The notes under the pieces are model-generated. The model saw nothing but the letters and a program-made list of their open reading frames with translations, was not told the origin of the DNA and did no database searches. Positions 23,040-54,200 of a DNA stretch of 60,000 nucleotides are shown piece by piece; positions within the stretch are counted from its first letter, which is position 1, and each line of letters starts with the position of its first letter. The position numbers and the translations under genes are program-made. Origin of the DNA: Tubiluchus corallicola (Eukaryota > Priapulida > Priapulimorpha > Priapulimorphida > Tubiluchidae); contig JAQGDQ010000142.1 of the NCBI GenBank assembly GCA_030141605.1, positions 312,001 through 372,000 on the forward strand. Reading direction: 5' to 3'.

Positions 23040-23235
23040 GCAGCCTAAATGGCTTCCCGGGTTTCGCCAAAGAGAACTTCATCAGCACAGGAAGAACAAG
23101 CTGTGTACTATCAGCAGGTGATTGAGTACATGTGTATGAAGCCATTACTTACACCGCGCCGGAAGAGACGACCATTTGCACCTAGGCGTGTTCATTTAAA
23201 GGCGCCGCGCGTACCGCGCCTGCGAAGCTGATGGA
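23040..23235 (+). other. GC/CpG-rich patch with a 60-codon ORF
   Basis: A local island of CpG (for example GGCGCCGCGCGTACCGCGCC around 23200-23219) in AT-rich surroundings, with an open frame at 23049-23231 ending in an arginine/proline-rich tail. It could be the CpG-rich 5' exon or promoter of the ORF at 24130, or a chance frame. No family recognised. Confidence 0.3.
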
Positions 23236-24129
23236 CTAAACTTTGAACGCGAAACCAACCATTGAATGTGAAACGAGTGTCAAATTTAACAATGCTTAAC
23301 TTCTCCACCGAATTTTAAAGACAAAAAGGAAAAGATATTTACGGAGTGAACAAAGATGCGCTGCAGTGTTGCGTTTGCGTGATCATGTCACATTATCTTC
23401 ACAGTAGGTGACAACTGTCTTTCACGTTTCAAGGAAAGAAATGTCGAACAAAGACTCACTCTCACGCCATATTCGTACAAGAAGATGTAAACGACATTCT
23501 CTGTAAAGAATGTGATTTCTTGTTCAGATAAAACAACCGTTTTTTAGATATTTCACATTGTGATAGCAAGAAGTCGTTTTTAAATATTGTATTCTACATT
23601 GTTTCGCGTTTACATAAACACTCGTACACGTTCTGATTTGTTCAGTTTGAAGAGGAACTTTGTGATGGACGACAACATTATTGTTGGTGTAATAATGGAG
23701 TAATAATAAGACTTTAAAGACGAGAAAGTGTCGAAGGATCTACATAATTGTGTGGGAGCAGCTTCTGGTTTTTTGTGTCTGTAAGGTTAACTAGTGTGAA
23801 AGTATGTAGCTTTATTTTTTTGGCACTATGTGCACTTTGAGATTATTCGCCGAATTTACACAAAAGTAACATTATTGTGGACAGTGTTAAACAAATATAA
23901 AGTGCTTTCTTACTTACTTGTTAGTTTTAAATTAGCGTGTGAGGTGAAATGTGTTTGTTTCCAGTGGCATTTCCGGTGATAAAAGAAGACATTGGTAGTA
24001 CCTTGCTGTTTTTGTTTCTTGAACAAAACACAAAACGCAGGCAAAGTTACTTGTTCGTCTTAAGAGCTATATTCCTGCGGAGAATGAAACTGGGAAAGTG
24101 ATATTATGGTGCCATTTTCCTAGTACATT

Positions 24130-24498
24130 ATGGGAATGTGTGCAAGTGTTACTCATACGCGGATTCGTCCACAATCTGAACAAAGCGAATACGACACGCG
24201 TAAGGCCTTGAACGAAATTTTTGCAATGAACAAAGGCATTATCTTCAAAGAACAGACCAGTCACGAGGAACCATCCTGGGACGGTTGTACGTCTCACATG
24301 TACCCCAGGTTAGGGACGAGCCGAGGGTCGCCACATTCAGTCGGCATGGGGCTCATACACATAGCCCACGTGACTACTGATCTTACGGGGAGTTTTTTGT
24401 ACAATCATAAACTAGACAAAAAGAAATCGTACAAAAACACAAAAGCTTCAGGCTCAGCTGGCGTAGAAGAAAAACAGGCAAAGTCTATGACAAACTAG
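24130..24498 (+). CDS. Unrecognised 122-aa protein with N-myristoylation-like start
   Basis: A single open frame with a non-repetitive, mixed composition unlike the low-complexity frames around it. The ATG is in a good context (A at -3, G at +4). A possible splice acceptor (TTTTCCTAG) ends at about 24122, so upstream exons may be non-coding. The N-terminus MGMCASVT fits the MGxxxS/T myristoylation pattern with a neighbouring Cys for palmitoylation, which would suggest a membrane-tethered peripheral protein. The middle has EEPSWDG and PRLGTSRG; the C-terminus is lysine-rich (KLDKKKSYKNTK). No transmembrane segment. I do not recognise the family and cannot exclude a chance frame or a retrocopy. 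Confidence 0.45.
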   Translation: MGMCASVTHTRIRPQSEQSEYDTRKALNEIFAMNKGIIFKEQTSHEEPSWDGCTSHMYPRLGTSRGSPHSVGMGLIHIAHVTTDLTGSFLYNHKLDKKKSYKNTKASGSAGVEEKQAKSMTN

Positions 24499-27400
24499 CG
24501 TGTGATGTGCGATAAATTTGTAAAAACTGACATACTATTGTACATGTAACATATCGTTATAATTATTTTCTTACAAGTCTGTACATACGTATTTTGAACA
24601 TCTACATGTATATAATCGAGTAATATTGATAACAGATTCGTAAATCAATTTAAACGATTTGTTCTAAAGTTTCGTTTTCTGATTTTCCTGTTTTGAGCAT
24701 AAAATATATAAAAAAAATTTACTTTTTTTAAATTAGGATAAAGTGCCTATAAAACCCATTGTGCCCAATGCGCCCATCTGCCAATTTTATGCAAATTACT
24801 AACTGACACGTACGCAAATTAACATTGCTTTATTGCGCATGCGCTTTCTGATTGTGAACAGTGCAAAAGAGGAGTGCAGAAAAAAGAGGGTGCACAACAC
24901 TTTAAGGTTTTTAGATTGTTGGAAAAACATTACTACCCATAATTCCTTAATTTAGTTGTTGTTATTGCATGTTTTTTAACGAATATCTTTTTTTAGAATG
25001 GCAATTTGCTCAAAGCCCACCCTTGGTGTTTCTAAAACTCACCAGGATGAGCTATTTATGCACAGTGAATTATCCAGCTAATTATACATCCACCATCATT
25101 GATTTTCAACTTAAATTGGTTTAGATACTTATGTTTTATTTAGACAAAAAATTGATAAATCGACTAAAATAAACTAATAAAAATGACATAGGTTGAGTAA
25201 CTATCACTTCCAGTCTCAATGAAGTCAACGTTAAGCGATTACAAGGCTCTTAATTTTAACTTTACAATACATGTATATGAAAACGTTGCTTCTGGATGAA
25301 CAGTGTCTACCAAGAGCATCTAAACAATAGATTGCCTTACAAATTAATTAGTTTGTTTTAACACAGAGCTTTTTGAATGATTGGTAATCAGTAACGGACT
25401 TCACTAATAACTAATCGCTAATAGATTAACTTTGTTCTGTGTTTTTGGGCCAGTATCTGAAATTACGGAATTTTGGGTGGTCATTCGGTTAGTTTTCGCC
25501 CATCAAAACCCTTATTAAATTAAATCCATAATCACAACGCCTTTACTTTGCTATTTATAAATAATTCTGCATTGTGTTTTTCAACTGTAAATCGCTAATT
25601 TTGTATGATCGGTCAACATTTTTCTACGCATGAGTTTCTACGCATTTCACGAATATTAAAAGAGTTGTTGTACAGAACTAAGAATACAGAATTGCAAAAT
25701 TAAGACATACTTGTGCAATTCAAAAGTTCTAATTCACTATTTTGATCACGATTACTGTCTTAAGATTATTAAACTCTAACATTAGTTAATGTGCCACATA
25801 AATGTAATTATGTTTTAAGGCTGTTAAATTACAGATCGTAAAAGATTACAAACTGTGTGGCACTGCTGTTAGATGACACTGCCGTTATTTCGTCTACTAT
25901 GAATTTATCTTTCGTTGCAGAGAGCTTTATATGAACATTTTACTTATTGCAGTTGGCGTTATGGAAACTACATAACCTTATGACAAAAGACTATAATAGG
26001 CACTTTGGTAACACAAGGTGTGCTTTATATGAACGACATTCCCCAAGGGATCAATTTTGATCACAATTATTTTGATCGAATAATTTAAAATTTTAGATTA
26101 ACATAGACTGGAATTGATAGCAAATCAATTTTAAAGATCGTTTCCTTAAATAATAATAAATAACAAAAATTTATGCAACCGACAATTTTTTAAAAACATT
26201 CCAAACCTCAAGTGGTTCGCTATGGGACACTTTACCCTAATCCCTCTTTTGCATAACCAAGTCGTCGAACTTTATTTTGTACCGTTAAATCATAGTGAAA
26301 TATTGTTTACGTCGACTACTGTTGTACTGAAAACTAGTATAGTAGATGGTGGTGATATCAAAGAAAACTGACAAGAAAATCAATCGTAGCGCTTCCATGA
26401 TCAGTCAAACAGTTGGTAGAATGTTTGCGCGTTATTGCCCACTAATGCGCAGAGTCGTTTGAGTTTGAGTACCACTGTCTGTTAAAGTAAGTAATGTAAA
26501 GTAAGTTTGACAGGGCGGTGTTCTTTCACCTTGGTTGTTTTGTTTGTAAATCCGTTCTTGGCTAAATAAGCTGTCTAAGAGAACTAGTGACAGAAGTCGC
26601 CTTCACAATATTGTTTTAGCTACTTGCTTAGAAGTGGAGTCTTGAACTTCGGTAATATTATTTTATTTAATGTAGTTCACCGCTTTGACGTTTTTAGCCG
26701 TTCAGCTTGTCTATCGAAGTGAAATTTTGTTGGAGTAAATAACCTTCTAATTAATGTTTTTAATTTTTGTCTGTTTTAGTGACATTTTAATTATTTAATT
26801 AGTTCTAATTATAAGTGTATATGCCTTTATTGCTTAATAACATAACCTCATTGAATAATAAATAAATGGAATAACAGGCGTGTTCTTCGTACTTGCTACG
26901 CTCACGATGTACGCTGAAATGCGAAAATGGCTGCTTCGACAACTCAGTGTGTAACTAAGCAACGTACAAACTTTTCACGTAGTGTGAAACCTAGGTGACA
27001 ATGACTATTTTCGCTTCCTTCTTAAGGGTTTCCATGACATTTTTGCACATTCTAATAAGGTTTATTCTCAACATTTTTTGTTATAAAAAGCTGAATTATG
27101 TGCTCTGTGACATGTTGAGCTGCTCGAGGTTTCTGAAACGAACACAATTGGCTAAATTATACGTGTCTGCCTCAAAGCAGAAGAAGCATTTTCCGTAGCT
27201 TCCAAGCCATGTCATTAGCGCACCTGCAAGATTTCTACAGTGAAAAGCGTGAGAAGGAAGCAGCAGTTGGATATTAAATTAACGTTAAAGACATTTGTAG
27301 AACAAACTTTGAAACGCGCGTCAAAGAGATGTTATCTTATTAGCTTAACTATGCTGCCTTCAACGCGCCGCGATAGAAAGAATTTTGATAGTCAAGGCAG

Positions 27401-27521
27401 CACAAAAGTTTGCGTTTTCTTAAGACTGCATTACTTTAAGAAAAATTCAAAGACAATGTACTATCAAAATAACTTTAAAATCACCACTGCTTGGAATTGT
27501 TAGATTAACAGCAAAAAATGA

Positions 27522-27575
27522 TGTTGCAAGCTCGGGAATCGAGCCCACAACCAGCTGAAGACGTCTGCACCTCTT
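27522..27575 (-). repeat. tRNA-like relic (B box half)
   Basis: Minus strand reads GTGGGCTCGATTCCCGAGCTT, a T-arm with B-box sequence and self-complementary stem. The D-arm side is poor, so this is a SINE or tRNA remnant and not a gene. Confidence 0.4.
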
Positions 27576-27765
27576 TTTGTCAGATTATAATAATTACTAT
27601 AATTCTTTTTAGCAGAAGTATCGTTCGGGATCTATTAAACGTTAAATTACAGTGAAATGTTAAAATATATACAACAAATTAAAATACTAATCGACTTAGA
27701 AATTATATAATTAAGTATTAACTTAATAACGGCTAATTAACAGAAAGAAAATGCGATGAAAAATT

Positions 27766-27833
27766 GTGGACCAAGCAGGATTCGAACCCATAACCTCTTG
27801 TGTACACAGTAGGCGGCTTATCAAGATTTCTAT
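27766..27833 (-). repeat. tRNA-like relic
   Basis: Minus strand contains GGTTATGGGTTCGAATCCTG, a good B box and T-arm, followed by CTTGGTCCAC like a tRNA 3' acceptor strand. The 5' half does not fold cleanly. Probably tRNA-derived SINE head or pseudogene. Confidence 0.45.
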
Positions 27834-28933
27834 CATACAAGCACAACCCAAAATATTTTTTCTTTTGTGTATGTTTTACTTTATATGTAATGTATTTTAT
27901 TAAGCATAAATTATAATTTTTATATTGTGTGTCTATACGGCATCAAGATTCATCCTTACGTAATTAATAAATTGAAATACGTAACAGTTCTGAAGACAAG
28001 TTTCTGTTAGATTATTACTTTTTTCTACAGAGAACGGCAGTCGTCAGTCAAGCCAATGGGTTATAGTAAGAAAGAAAAGCCAGAAAACTAGAATTACTAT
28101 AACCATTTTACTTTCAAAAAGAAATATCCATTGATGTTTTTTAAAGCAACTGATGCTTATAATCAGCAACGAGGCAATTTTTGCTGAAAATTTTTTATAC
28201 TGTAATATTTATTTTCAACAACCAACAAAATACCATTACAAAATTTATCCAAAAAACACTCAATAAATAATATTTAGTTTGGCTGCCAGAATTTCACATA
28301 CAAGTGGTCCGAGAGAAAGAAACTAGATTCATAAGCAACTCTACTAAGTTCCAATACATTCACAGAGTCACATAACGTATGACTAAAATTTTAACTAAAT
28401 GAATAAATTACAAAGCTACGTTAAATGACTCTGTTTTTATGATATCACTTACAAAACTGTTAAAATATAGACCTAATTAAGAGTACTAATTGATACTTTA
28501 TTACGAACAGAAGATGTCGCTGAGAAATGTATCAGATTTCACGCGTTTTGTTGCTGCAGTGAACGCCACCTGACGATGAAGAAGTTGTCCAGAAGCCCTA
28601 CGTACAGACAACTCATCAAACCTACAAAAGTCTAGGTTTAAGCTGTAGTGTCTCTTTCGTGCAGCTGTCCTGCTTCGCTAGTTTTTCATGGGCTTATGTA
28701 GCAATGGATAAATCATAAATTTAGCTGATATCATACTTCAGTGCTGTTCGTTACAAAATACAATGACTTGCCAGTATACACCCAAATTAGTAATAAATCA
28801 ACATTAGCATTACATTTAGAGATAGTAATGAATTAATGGGCATGCTGAGTGTTAATCACAGCAGCATTGTGACTAATATCTCATACTGGAATTACCAAAC
28901 AACCATTAAGCAAACCGGAAGTATCAACAGCCA

Positions 28934-44152
<15,219 letters not shown>

Positions 44153-44339
44153 TGCTGCCAGCAGATCATGTCCTAAATTGTTGCCTCGATTCAGAAAAAG
44201 AGAATTTTTAAACCGCTTTAAGAGAACTTTCTTATGCGTTTGGTCATTCGTCTGGCAGAAGCATTTTGCGCAAAGTAATTGTACATTACAAAAACGCTAC
44301 GATCAATAATGCGCGAAAATAATAAGTTTCGCATCGTTT

Positions 44340-45510
44340 AAGGCTTCAAGGCCTTATATGTTGTAATAGGCGTTTTATGTTTTTTCGGTAAAATATCCTA
44401 AAGTTGGCATGGCGAATTACACCATTCGAAACTCGTCCTATGCCCGTCTTTTCAAGTAATTTATTACAATCTTAGAGATTATTCTCGTGAATTAAAACCA
44501 TTTGTGTAATTTTTGAGAACATTCGAGTTACGGGAGAGACATATTTTACAGAAACGTATACCACGCTTATTTAACTCTTTGCAACCTATACGTTTCAAAT
44601 AATATAATAATTTTGGGTCGGGCAAGAGTTGACAATGATTTGAATACAAATCGATTTAATGACATTTTGCCCAGTTTATTAAAAATAATAATTTTAGTTT
44701 TCTTAACATTCACCGTTAATTACCACTTGGGCAATATTTAGATAAAATGTTAAGAACATTTTGTAAACCACATTCTGATGTAGACAATGTAATAATTGTC
44801 ATCGCCCGTACACCAAAGAATTCCTAGATTGGTTATTTATAATAATCGGACCGGAAGAGGCATCAAATAAAGTTGGCAAATTATCAATAAAATAATATTG
44901 ACAACCAATGTTGCGCCGATTACGCAGCCTTGTTTAAGGCCTACAATACTTTTGAAAGGAATATGTGACCCATCTATAATTTTCTAGACTAATCACATTT
45001 ACTATTCATGTCAGTAATAATTGCTAACGTTTTACCTACAATTCCACACCACTGCATTTTACAATATAGACTTTTATAGAGCTTTATGGTAGACAGCGTC
45101 GAAATCCTTTTTTATAATCAACAAAACATCGTACAGTTGTCGTTTATCACAAAAAATCTATTATCGATAACAGTGTTCATTGCTAGGATGTAGTCAATTA
45201 CATGTGCTCCTTTCTAAAGCCAATTTTTGTTTGATGAATAACATTTCTGTTTTCTAGGTATTTACTCAAACGCTCTATTAAGTATCTCGCGAACAATTTG
45301 CAGAAAAAAAACGAGATAGTCATTCGCAGATAATTAGCAGGTTCGCTTTTAGAACCTACAGTAGTCTAAAACTTTCTGACCACCATGTAGGATATTTATT
45401 TCATGAGTAAATTAGGTTAGTAACATAGTAGTAACTTAGTAATCAACTTAGTAACATAAGGAGCCATAATTGTTATCGTAATTTTAATACACTCATTAGA
45501 AATGACATGG
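44340..45510 (-). mobile_element. Decayed LINE reverse transcriptase region
   Basis: Minus strand reads FARYLIERLSKYLENRNVIH and TKIGFRKEHM, then after frameshifts the segment LKQGCVIGATLV equivalent to the RT motif QGC...P.LF. Many stops. It lies upstream of the first recognised Fringe exon and may sit in the Fringe 5' intron. Confidence 0.65.
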
Positions 45511-47030
45511 TGTGTTATTTATTTATTTAAAGCTTTGTCAAATCGTAGCTGGAATGAGAGACTTCAAAATAAACGATTCGCTTGCCCTGTGAAGTAGTCG
45601 AAATTTATCAGATTCACATCACATCACCACATTCATCAGAGCCAGTTTATCCTATAGGCTAGCATAGGCTGCAGCCTAGGGCTCCTCAAGCTTTGGTAAT
45701 ATTTTAAAAAAATCTTTGCAAAACGTGCTAATTTGTTGGTATTTCTTAGAGAACACTTTTATTGACAAACATAAGATAGACATTCTAGTTTATTTAAAGA
45801 ATTTGTAATGTTTACTTCAAGTTATATAAACGTCGCTGAAATTATCACGTGTAAAAATATTCAAAGCGGGTGCGGGCGAGTCAGGCGGTGGCTCCCTCTT
45901 AGCCAATGGCCGGCAAAGGGCCCTATATCGGGCCCTGAATATAACAAATTTTGGTAGAAAATTGTTGCGGTTCTTCATTATGATTACGGAACAGGATTCT
46001 TGCGAAACACGTTAAATTAATGGCTTTAGATTATTCTGCTCACTTTTATAAGAGTCTGAAGATTTACTATAAACTTTCTACCTGGTTTTTGCTTTATGTG
46101 ATGAGCTATTAATCTGCATTTAATCCTATATTACTTGGATAAAATGTGCACAATATCGTATAACATACTTACGTATAATAGATAATCCTAAAAACAAAAT
46201 TACAATTAAGACTAGAGTAACATTCCGCCGACCAGCATTCCGCTCTCCGAATTGAAGTGACGTCATGTTAAGTTGTTAATCATCATTATAACCGCTTTCG
46301 CGCGTACCTGCAGCACTGTGGGCAAATGTTAGCTCATTTGAAGCTTCCCAGATACTGACACAACAAAATCATTACAGACCAGAAAACAAAACTCCCAAAA
46401 ACACTAATGCAAGTAGAGAATGTCTTTCTAATCGATAATCAGTAATATATATTTTGATCAATAATCCGTTATAGCTAAATGCTAGTCAACTTCTAGCCGA
46501 GCTGTACTTTCACACGTCGATGTTTTTTTCCATTTCTCTCGCCAGCGATTTCCATGTTCTAGCTTCAACTCAACCAGAAACTGACCCCAGGTCTGCGGTC
46601 AAACCTCAAGCAGCTGAGCTGATCGTCCATACAACCTCTATGGATCATCAAGCACGAATGTAGTTACCCGCCACTAATATTTTACGCTTGCTGAGTTCCT
46701 GCAGTTGGAGCAACAATTATAATGCTTTAAAAACGTACAATTTTACATGTCTTAACGAAATCACTACGCAGACAAACGGTAAATCACACCAGCTATGATA
46801 AGAATAAATGGTCGATTACACCTACCTTCCTGCTAGGAGGACTTAATGTAGAATAAGTGAAGACAGATATCTTTTGTTAAAAATCACTGTCACGTACTTT
46901 TAAACGCGTGAAAAACGCATTTCATAAACAAAGCAGATTCCCGGGCTGATGATATTCATATAAACATCAAATGCCGTGACAGAATAATGTATTTTTCACT
47001 TGTAAATAATTTTTTAGTGAAACAGTTAAC
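45511..47030. other. Stretch upstream of Fringe without a clear gene
   Basis: Contains a possible hAT-like relic at 45637-45937 (CAGAGCC...GGGCCCTG ends, no matching 8-bp flanks). No Fringe signal-anchor exon was recognised here or further upstream. Confidence 0.35.
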
Positions 47031-47034
47031 TAGG

Positions 47035-47250
47035 TAACTAGGTAGGAAGGTAGGTAGGTAGGTACATAGGTAAGTAGGTAGGTAGGTAGGCAGGCAGGCA
47101 GGCAGGCAGTTAGGTAGGTAGGTAAGTAGTTAGGTAGGTCGGTAGGTAGATAGGTAGGTAGGTAGGTAGGTAGGTAGGTAGGTAGGTAGGTAGGTAGGTA
47201 GGTAGGTAGGTAGGTAGGTAGGTAACTAGGTGGGTAGGTAGGTAGGTAGA
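47035..47250. repeat. (GGTA)n microsatellite
   Basis: About 50 GGTA units with variants (GGCA, AGTA, AACTA). Confidence 0.95.
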
Positions 47251-47817
47251 CAGATAGTATATCTACACAGACCCACAGACAGACTTACAGATACATGAAT
47301 AGTTCATTTATTAAAATCGAATTATAATTTTATATTGAATATAATTTGTTGCATAGAATCAGAACAAACAAAAATAAACAACTCCGGAAAACTGATTTGT
47401 GCATCACAAATCTATAAATTATGAAAATAACACTATGACTATGACTTTACCTTTTACTACCTTGCATTTTTTCAACAAAATTTAAGAAATTAGCTAACAG
47501 GTTTTTGTGGTTATTTGCCCACTGTTTCAGCACTTAGTGAAGGGATTCAACCCTTTCAAACCTTACAGCCTATTTGTTGGACCAGTTTTTATCATCGTGT
47601 TCATTATCCGCAGGATATGTGGTAGGGGTATCGGGCACTGAACTGTTAATAATCATTTTATGATATTTTTAGGCAATTTAATTTATGGAAGGATTGAACG
47701 TTACGATTTCCGCAAGGCATAATCATTTTTTATTTTGTCTTATCTGCGTGCTATATTAAATATACTGGTTCAACGTACTATATAATTTATATAAGTCCTG
47801 AAACTACCAACAAAGCA

Positions 47818-51292
<3,475 letters not shown>

Positions 51293-54200
51293 ATGCCTCG
51301 TAAACACAAACGCGGGGCACAGAAACAACGCCAACGCCGTATTGGAGTAAGTGTTCCCACACAGCCAGAAACTCCTTCCCAGACTCCTCCGAGCTCCCAG
51401 GAGCAAGACACTAGATCAGCTCTCGTTGAGCAGCTGAACACAGAAACGGGACGACGGGTGCTCCGTGAAGAGATCCTCCGCGGTAACTGGGAGATGCTTC
51501 CTGAGGAGAAGGCTCGAGTCGTTCGCATCTTCATGAGCTCAACGTTTGTAGGTAAGCTGCCAGCTTATTCAAGATGATTGATTGCAGCACCACAAAATAT
51601 TACTTTCATTCATATATTTGATCGAAATGAATCAAAACATTTCGCTCTTGATAAAAAATGCGCATTTTTACGAAACGTAATTCTGCTAGTAAAGAGAATA
51701 ATAATCAAAACATCATCCAAGTTGGAAATATTCCCGTCACTTCCTCTACACATTGTCAAACTACAAAATCTAGCAATCTGTCTACCAGGTGGCGCAAAAA
51801 GTGTGCCGAATTAATCACGATAATATTATTATTTGAAGAAAATAAAGGATTCGCTTGAAAATTATCACATTGATAATGCAGACGTCTGTGTGTAAACACT
51901 AAAATTTTAGTTCATTGCATTAAGGCTTTTCTAAAGATTCAAAAGTTTTAAAACAACAAGTCCAAAAATTAACAAGTACCACTATTGTTAAAATTTACAG
52001 CCAGTATTCTATGTGTCCAGCATTTTTACTGCAAACTAGATGAAGGTGTTTCTTCCAACAGTAGACACAGTTTCTCATTTCTTTAAAGGGTTTTTGATCG
52101 AAACAATCGACAAATTTTTCCTTTAATTAATTTGCATCAAACGGCTTTGGGTGGGTGTTGTGCAATTTTTGAGGGAATTCCAGATAGTTCGTGGGATTAA
52201 GTTCCGTTTTTTCTTGGCAACAAGGAATTTACTTTCTGTGATGAAGACGATGTAAACTTGTTGTAAACCAGATGAAAGCTAGTTGATTTCTTTATTGTTT
52301 TGCTGCCCGATGTATTGAATGCTTTGCATGTTAACTTGTCTAATTTTCAACTGTTGATCAGCTAACATTGTTCCGATATTTAACTTTGTAACACGCAAAG
52401 GTTTTCAGTCATAACTTAAAAATCAGTACAGCCATAAATTTGTAACTTTCACGCCAAAAATTATCGTATTGTAACATCATACAATGAAATTTCAACTTTG
52501 TAGGACACTTGCTTCTAATATTATTGCAGTCTAAGCTTCGGTACTTTTTTCTGCCCCCCGCTAGGACTATATGCATAATTATACAACATCCCAGCGTACG
52601 GCGATTGTTACAAATGTAATGAACGGGTACGGCTAAAGAAACGAACATAATTACAGGTTAAAATAAATATTGCGGTTTTTTCGTTTTAAGCTTGTTGTTA
52701 GATCGATCAGAATGTTTCCAGTACTTTTCCAGATAACTACGTTTATAAAATAGATTGAACTTCTATACTTGTTCTGGATCATATTTCTACATAGCAAGGG
52801 CTTGTCAAAGATAACTTAAGAACGTTACGATTGGTTTTTAAGAAATAGCAAAAATTCTCTTTTTCGTAGATTTCAAATCGGAGAGGGATATTCTCTTGGA
52901 CAAAGCATATCCAGAACTTAGATTGCACTGCCTCAGTAAAGGCATCGACTTCCAGGTAAAACAGAACAACTAGTTATAAAAAATGTAGTAAACTTTCGAC
53001 TAATGACTGACCAATTCCATGGATTACTCTCCATAGCTGTTGATAACACAGACAAAATTGTGAGAAACACATCTTTCAGGCTGGACTTGAACCTGAAACT
53101 GCCTGTTTTCCGTCCATTTGTTCAAAGCCTTCAACCCTTCTGTTTGGTAAGGTCCTCCAGTGTGAATATTACAAATCTTTTACTAACTCAGCTTCTGCAG
53201 TTTCCTGCTTGTTCCAGTCTCTCGACATGTTGACACAATTTTGAATTCTGCAAGCCAGGATTCAATGCTCAATGGTAAATACTACTTAATGTAGGCTTAG
53301 AAGGCTTTGATAGCCCGTACCTAGGTTATGAAGAATATTTTTTAATATAGAATGCTGAGTTGTCAGAGATATCTTAGTCGCTTTTTTTCCTCACATGTAT
53401 CCTCTCAGGAAGATAAACCCACGAGGTAGTACCTTAAAAAATCCCCCAAACCGTCACTCATCCATCCATTTACTAATCAGGTCCAGCACTGGTTGGTTGA
53501 TGTGTGACAGCTAAGCAAACATTATTACTACTCGCTATGCACTTTTGTATGTACATGCACAAGTTTTTAGTTCTTCTGGACGTAGAAGTTTAATCTAGCA
53601 TCTTCAGTGTGTTTAATACTTTGTTTATTCGGTTGCTGAAGCATCACAAATCATTCAATGATCCTGTTGATAAAGTTATCCAGTTCTTTCACTATTCTGA
53701 CCGTGGCGAGAAAAAAGTTTAGTGGATAAATGTGTGCACTGGTTATACATTTAAGCTGATGCGCGACAAAAATCATCTGTCTTTGTAGGTGGTCGATATG
53801 CGTTGGGGTGTCAGGGATGAAGTTAGCGCTGACCACAGGACAACCGAGCTTTGCTTGGAAGAAATACGTAACTGTCAACGTCTTTCAGTAGGACCGAACT
53901 TCGTAGTAAGTAGTTACACAATTTTATGAACCAAGAACATCCTGTAATATAAGTACTAGCTGTTTATTCTATTTTATTCAAGGAGTGAATATACATAAAA
54001 GGTTGTTTCAAAGTTGCAGCTTTCGACACTCGTAATTGCATGCAAATTAATTATGGCAATCACTCCAGGCACAGTAGGTTAGTAATCAAGAGCTTTGTAA
54101 TAAATTACGATTATTGCATTCAGATGCAATCATTAGATTGACGTACAAACGTAGAAATCTTCTAACTTAAGAATTAGGTTCCTAGGCTTCCAGCATATAA

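Larger units (their letters stand above)
24499..28933. other. Intergenic AT-rich stretch before the Fringe 3' end
   Basis: No gene recognised. Short frames at 26995-27198 and 27240-27503 lack motifs. Two tRNA-like relics lie at about 27522-27575 and 27766-27833. The 3' UTR of the minus-strand Fringe gene should lie below 28934. Confidence 0.45.

Noticed and set aside
44153-44310. Open frame extending upstream of the Fringe Met at 44152
   Set aside because: Frame is open but shows no anchor or Fringe similarity; may be intron or part of the exon. Left out of the coding model.
45637-45937. Possible hAT element with CAGAGCC...GGGCCCTG ends
   Set aside because: Ends only roughly inverted and the flanking eight bases differ; not enough for a call.
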